16,062 nt of DNA from UBA6183 sp046314755 (GTDB lineage Bacteria > Bacteroidota > Bacteroidia > UKL13-3). This document shows positions 14,541 through 16,062 of this stretch, in pieces. The DNA lies in contig JBKDBG010000079.1 of NCBI GenBank assembly GCA_046314755.1, positions 1 to 16,062 on the forward strand, in the 5' to 3' direction. Positions within the stretch are counted from its first letter, which is position 1, and every line of letters starts with the position of its first letter. The position numbers were made by a program, and so were the translations under genes. A model generated the notes under the pieces. It saw only the letters and a list, made by a program, of their open reading frames with translations, made no database searches and had not been told where the DNA came from.

Positions 14541-15035
14541 TTATTTTTCTTTTTTAGCCAATACTACACTTCCAATCATGGCTGATAAAAACAGCACTGA
14601 TGAAACTTCAAACGGCAATAAATAATCAGTAAAAAGTTTTTGACCTACTTGTTGCACAAATCCAACACTCGATTTTTCAGGTAGGCTGAAGGTGCCTAAC
14701 TCTGTGGTGCGCATGGCAGCTAACAACACAATAAATAATAATCCGCCTGTGGTTACTGCTGCAAATTTTAACTTATTGGATTTATGAGGCTCTGTATCTG
14801 CGTTGAGGTTTAACAACATCACCACAAATAAAAACAGTACCATGATGGCTCCCGCATAAACAATTACGTGCACAATGGCTAGGAACTGGGCATTTAATAA
14901 AATGTAATGTCCTGCAACCGTAAAAAAGCATACAATGAGTGAAAGTACACTGTACATCGGGTTTTTGGCAAATACAACTGCCAATGCCGATAATACGGTT
15001 AGTAATGATAGAATAATGAAAATATATTGACTCAT
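14541..15035 (-). CDS. nuoJ: NADH-quinone oxidoreductase subunit J
   Basis: Five-helix membrane subunit of complex I, homologous to ND6. 164 residues (E. coli 184). The diagnostic third helix is AIVHVIVYAGAIMVLFLFVV (53-72), holding the conserved Y60 and the glycine associated with the pi-bulge in ND6. Other hydrophobic segments: 3-22, 28-47, 91-109 and 143-161. The loop 110-142 is polar. The ATG is 14 nt after the nuoI stop, and the stop is 6 nt before nuoK. Confidence 0.96.
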   Translation of the reverse strand: MSQYIFIILSLLTVLSALAVVFAKNPMYSVLSLIVCFFTVAGHYILLNAQFLAIVHVIVYAGAIMVLFLFVVMLLNLNADTEPHKSNKLKFAAVTTGGLLFIVLLAAMRTTELGTFSLPEKSSVGFVQQVGQKLFTDYLLPFEVSSVLFLSAMIGSVVLAKKEK

Positions 15036-15049
15036 GTGTTTACTTATTC

Positions 15050-15619
15050 TTATTTATTCAGCAAAGGTTGTTTTGGTGCACCTTCCATCTCGTAATCTTT
15101 TTTACGTTTAGTAATATCCACGCGGTTATTTTTATCAACCGGTTCAACCAATACGTCTTTACCGTAAATAAAGTTTCCTCTGGTAAAAGCAGTTGGTACA
15201 ATACGGTCGGTTAAATAAATCGCATCTTTAGGACAAGCCTCTTCACATAAACCGCAATAAATGCAACGCAGCATATTAATTTCATACTTAGCTGCATATT
15301 TTTCTTCACGATATAAATGCTCTTCTCCTTTTTTACGTTCAGCCGCTTCAATCGTAATGGCTTCTGCAGGGCATGCTACTGCGCATAAACCGCATGCTGT
15401 GCAATTTTCTCTTCCTTGCTCATCACTTTTTAAAACATGTTGCCCACGATAAACCGGAGCAATTTCTCTTTTTTGCTCAGGATAACGCACGGTAGCATCC
15501 TTTTTAAATAAGTGCTTTATGGTAATTGAAAGCCCTTGTGCTATGGCAGGTAAATAAATTTTTTCTACCCAGTTTAATTCGTGTTTTGCAACTACTTTAG
15601 CTCTGTTTGTTAAACGCAT
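15050..15619 (-). CDS. nuoI: NADH-quinone oxidoreductase subunit I (2x[4Fe-4S])
   Basis: Peripheral-arm subunit of complex I that carries two [4Fe-4S] clusters (N6a and N6b) on the electron path to cluster N2 and quinone. 189 residues from the start chosen here (E. coli 180). Two ferredoxin motifs are complete: C73, C76, C79, C83 (ENCTACGLCAVACP) and C119, C122, C125, C129 (LRCIYCGLCEEACP). An amphipathic N-terminal helix region (LPAIAQGLSITIKHLFKK, 23-40) docks to the membrane arm. The open frame runs upstream to 15691 but overlaps clpP with non-homologous sequence. The ATG at 15619 gives the normal MRLTNRAK start. It leads the visible nuoIJKLMN run; the gene directly upstream is clpP, not nuoH. 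Confidence 0.96.
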   Translation of the reverse strand: MRLTNRAKVVAKHELNWVEKIYLPAIAQGLSITIKHLFKKDATVRYPEQKREIAPVYRGQHVLKSDEQGRENCTACGLCAVACPAEAITIEAAERKKGEEHLYREEKYAAKYEINMLRCIYCGLCEEACPKDAIYLTDRIVPTAFTRGNFIYGKDVLVEPVDKNNRVDITKRKKDYEMEGAPKQPLLNK

Positions 15620-15636
15620 GTGTTTATTGATTAAGC

Positions 15637-16062
15637 TTAAATAATTTGATCTACTATTCCGTAACCCAACGATTCTTCTGCATCCATCCAATAATCACGG
15701 TCGAAATCACTCATTACTTTTTCAAAAGTTTGACCGCAGTTATCGGCCAATATTTGTGCCCCAATTTTTTTGGTTTTCAAAATTTCTTGGGCTTGAATTT
15801 GAATATCCGATGATTGACCTTGCGCACCTCCGCTAGGCTGATGAATCATTACCTTGGCGTGTTTATGAATAAACCGCTTTCCTTTAACTCCAACCGAAAG
15901 TAGGAGTGAGCCCATAGACGCAGCAAAGCCCATACAAACGGTGGATACCGGAGACTTTAACGTTTTGATGGTATCATAAATGGCCATGCCTGAAGTAACA
16001 TAACCTCCCGGTGAGTTTATGATAAGTGTAATTTATTTGCCGCTGTCGGTGATATCTTTTTA
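15637..16062 (-). CDS. clpP: ClpP protease, C-terminal part, 5' end beyond window and frame interrupted
   Basis: The serine protease subunit of the Clp protease complex; a 14-mer with ClpX or ClpA normally degrades unfolded and tagged proteins in the cytoplasm. The visible part has the catalytic serine in GFAASMGSLLLSVG, the catalytic histidine in KVMIHQPSGG, and the aspartate region DFDRDYWMDAEESLGYG. Translated upstream of the ATG at 15987, the same frame reads ITLIINSPGGYVTSG, clearly ClpP, but a TAA at 16035-16033 precedes ITL. Before it KDITDSGK continues in the same frame, and another TAA is the last codon of the window (16062-16060). So homology crosses the stop without a frameshift. 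The ATG at 15987 would lack the INSPGG oxyanion loop and is unlikely to start a working enzyme. It is either decayed or misread at a contig edge. It ends 17 nt before nuoI. Confidence 0.8.

Noticed and set aside
15620..15691. N-terminal extension of nuoI
   Set aside because: It lies within the clpP 3' end in another frame; the known NuoI N-terminus begins at the ATG at 15619.

Overview
The window looks like a stretch of a Bacteroidota chromosome. It is AT-rich, and Shine-Dalgarno sequences are almost absent. A near-perfect Bacteroidota-type promoter (TTG-N19-TATCTTTG) precedes the tRNA. The gene families are also typical of the phylum: a YtxJ-type bacilliredoxin, an ExbB-ExbD-ExbD-TonB cluster whose TonB has a Bacteroidota-style N-terminus, and a PstS-like lipoprotein plus TPR protein next to tonB. 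I cannot name a genus. All protein genes but one are on the minus strand; the exception is a small HPt gene at 2968-3315.

Region 1 (1-2100) is thiol redox and a tRNA. From upstream to downstream on the minus strand it holds a peroxiredoxin, tRNA-Arg(ACG) with its own promoter and terminator, thioredoxin reductase (trxB), and the bacilliredoxin-like ytxJ only 2 nt behind trxB. Region 2 (2164-3368) holds an NlpC/P60 (C40) peptidase without a signal peptide, divergent from an orphan histidine phosphotransfer protein. A strong bidirectional terminator closes the HPt gene and the next operon.

Region 3 (3367-9415) is a compact seven-gene energy-transduction operon: exbB, exbD, a second exbD, tonB, a small two-helix membrane protein, a PstS-like phosphate-binding lipoprotein and a large exported TPR protein. 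ExbB and the two ExbDs form the proton-driven motor, and TonB passes its energy to outer-membrane receptors. The roles of the last three genes are not established from sequence. A 229-bp AT-rich leader with several dyads and GTAAAA repeats lies upstream of exbB.

Region 4 (9416-15619) is the distal part of a respiratory complex I operon, nuoI-J-K-L-M-N, tightly packed with a 1-nt nuoL/nuoM overlap. It covers the peripheral-arm ferredoxin subunit and most of the proton-pumping membrane arm. NuoH, normally just before NuoI, is absent.

Region 5 (15637-16062) holds the C-terminal part of a ClpP protease, running into the window edge, directly upstream of nuoI where nuoH would be expected. Its reading frame is broken by a TAA just before the conserved INSPGG segment, with another in-frame TAA at the last three bases. 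This is either a decayed gene or a sequence or assembly error at the edge. I saw no CRISPR array, insertion sequence, phage gene or defence system. Most of the window is housekeeping. The points most worth a second look are the Ton operon accessory genes and the broken clpP-nuoI junction.
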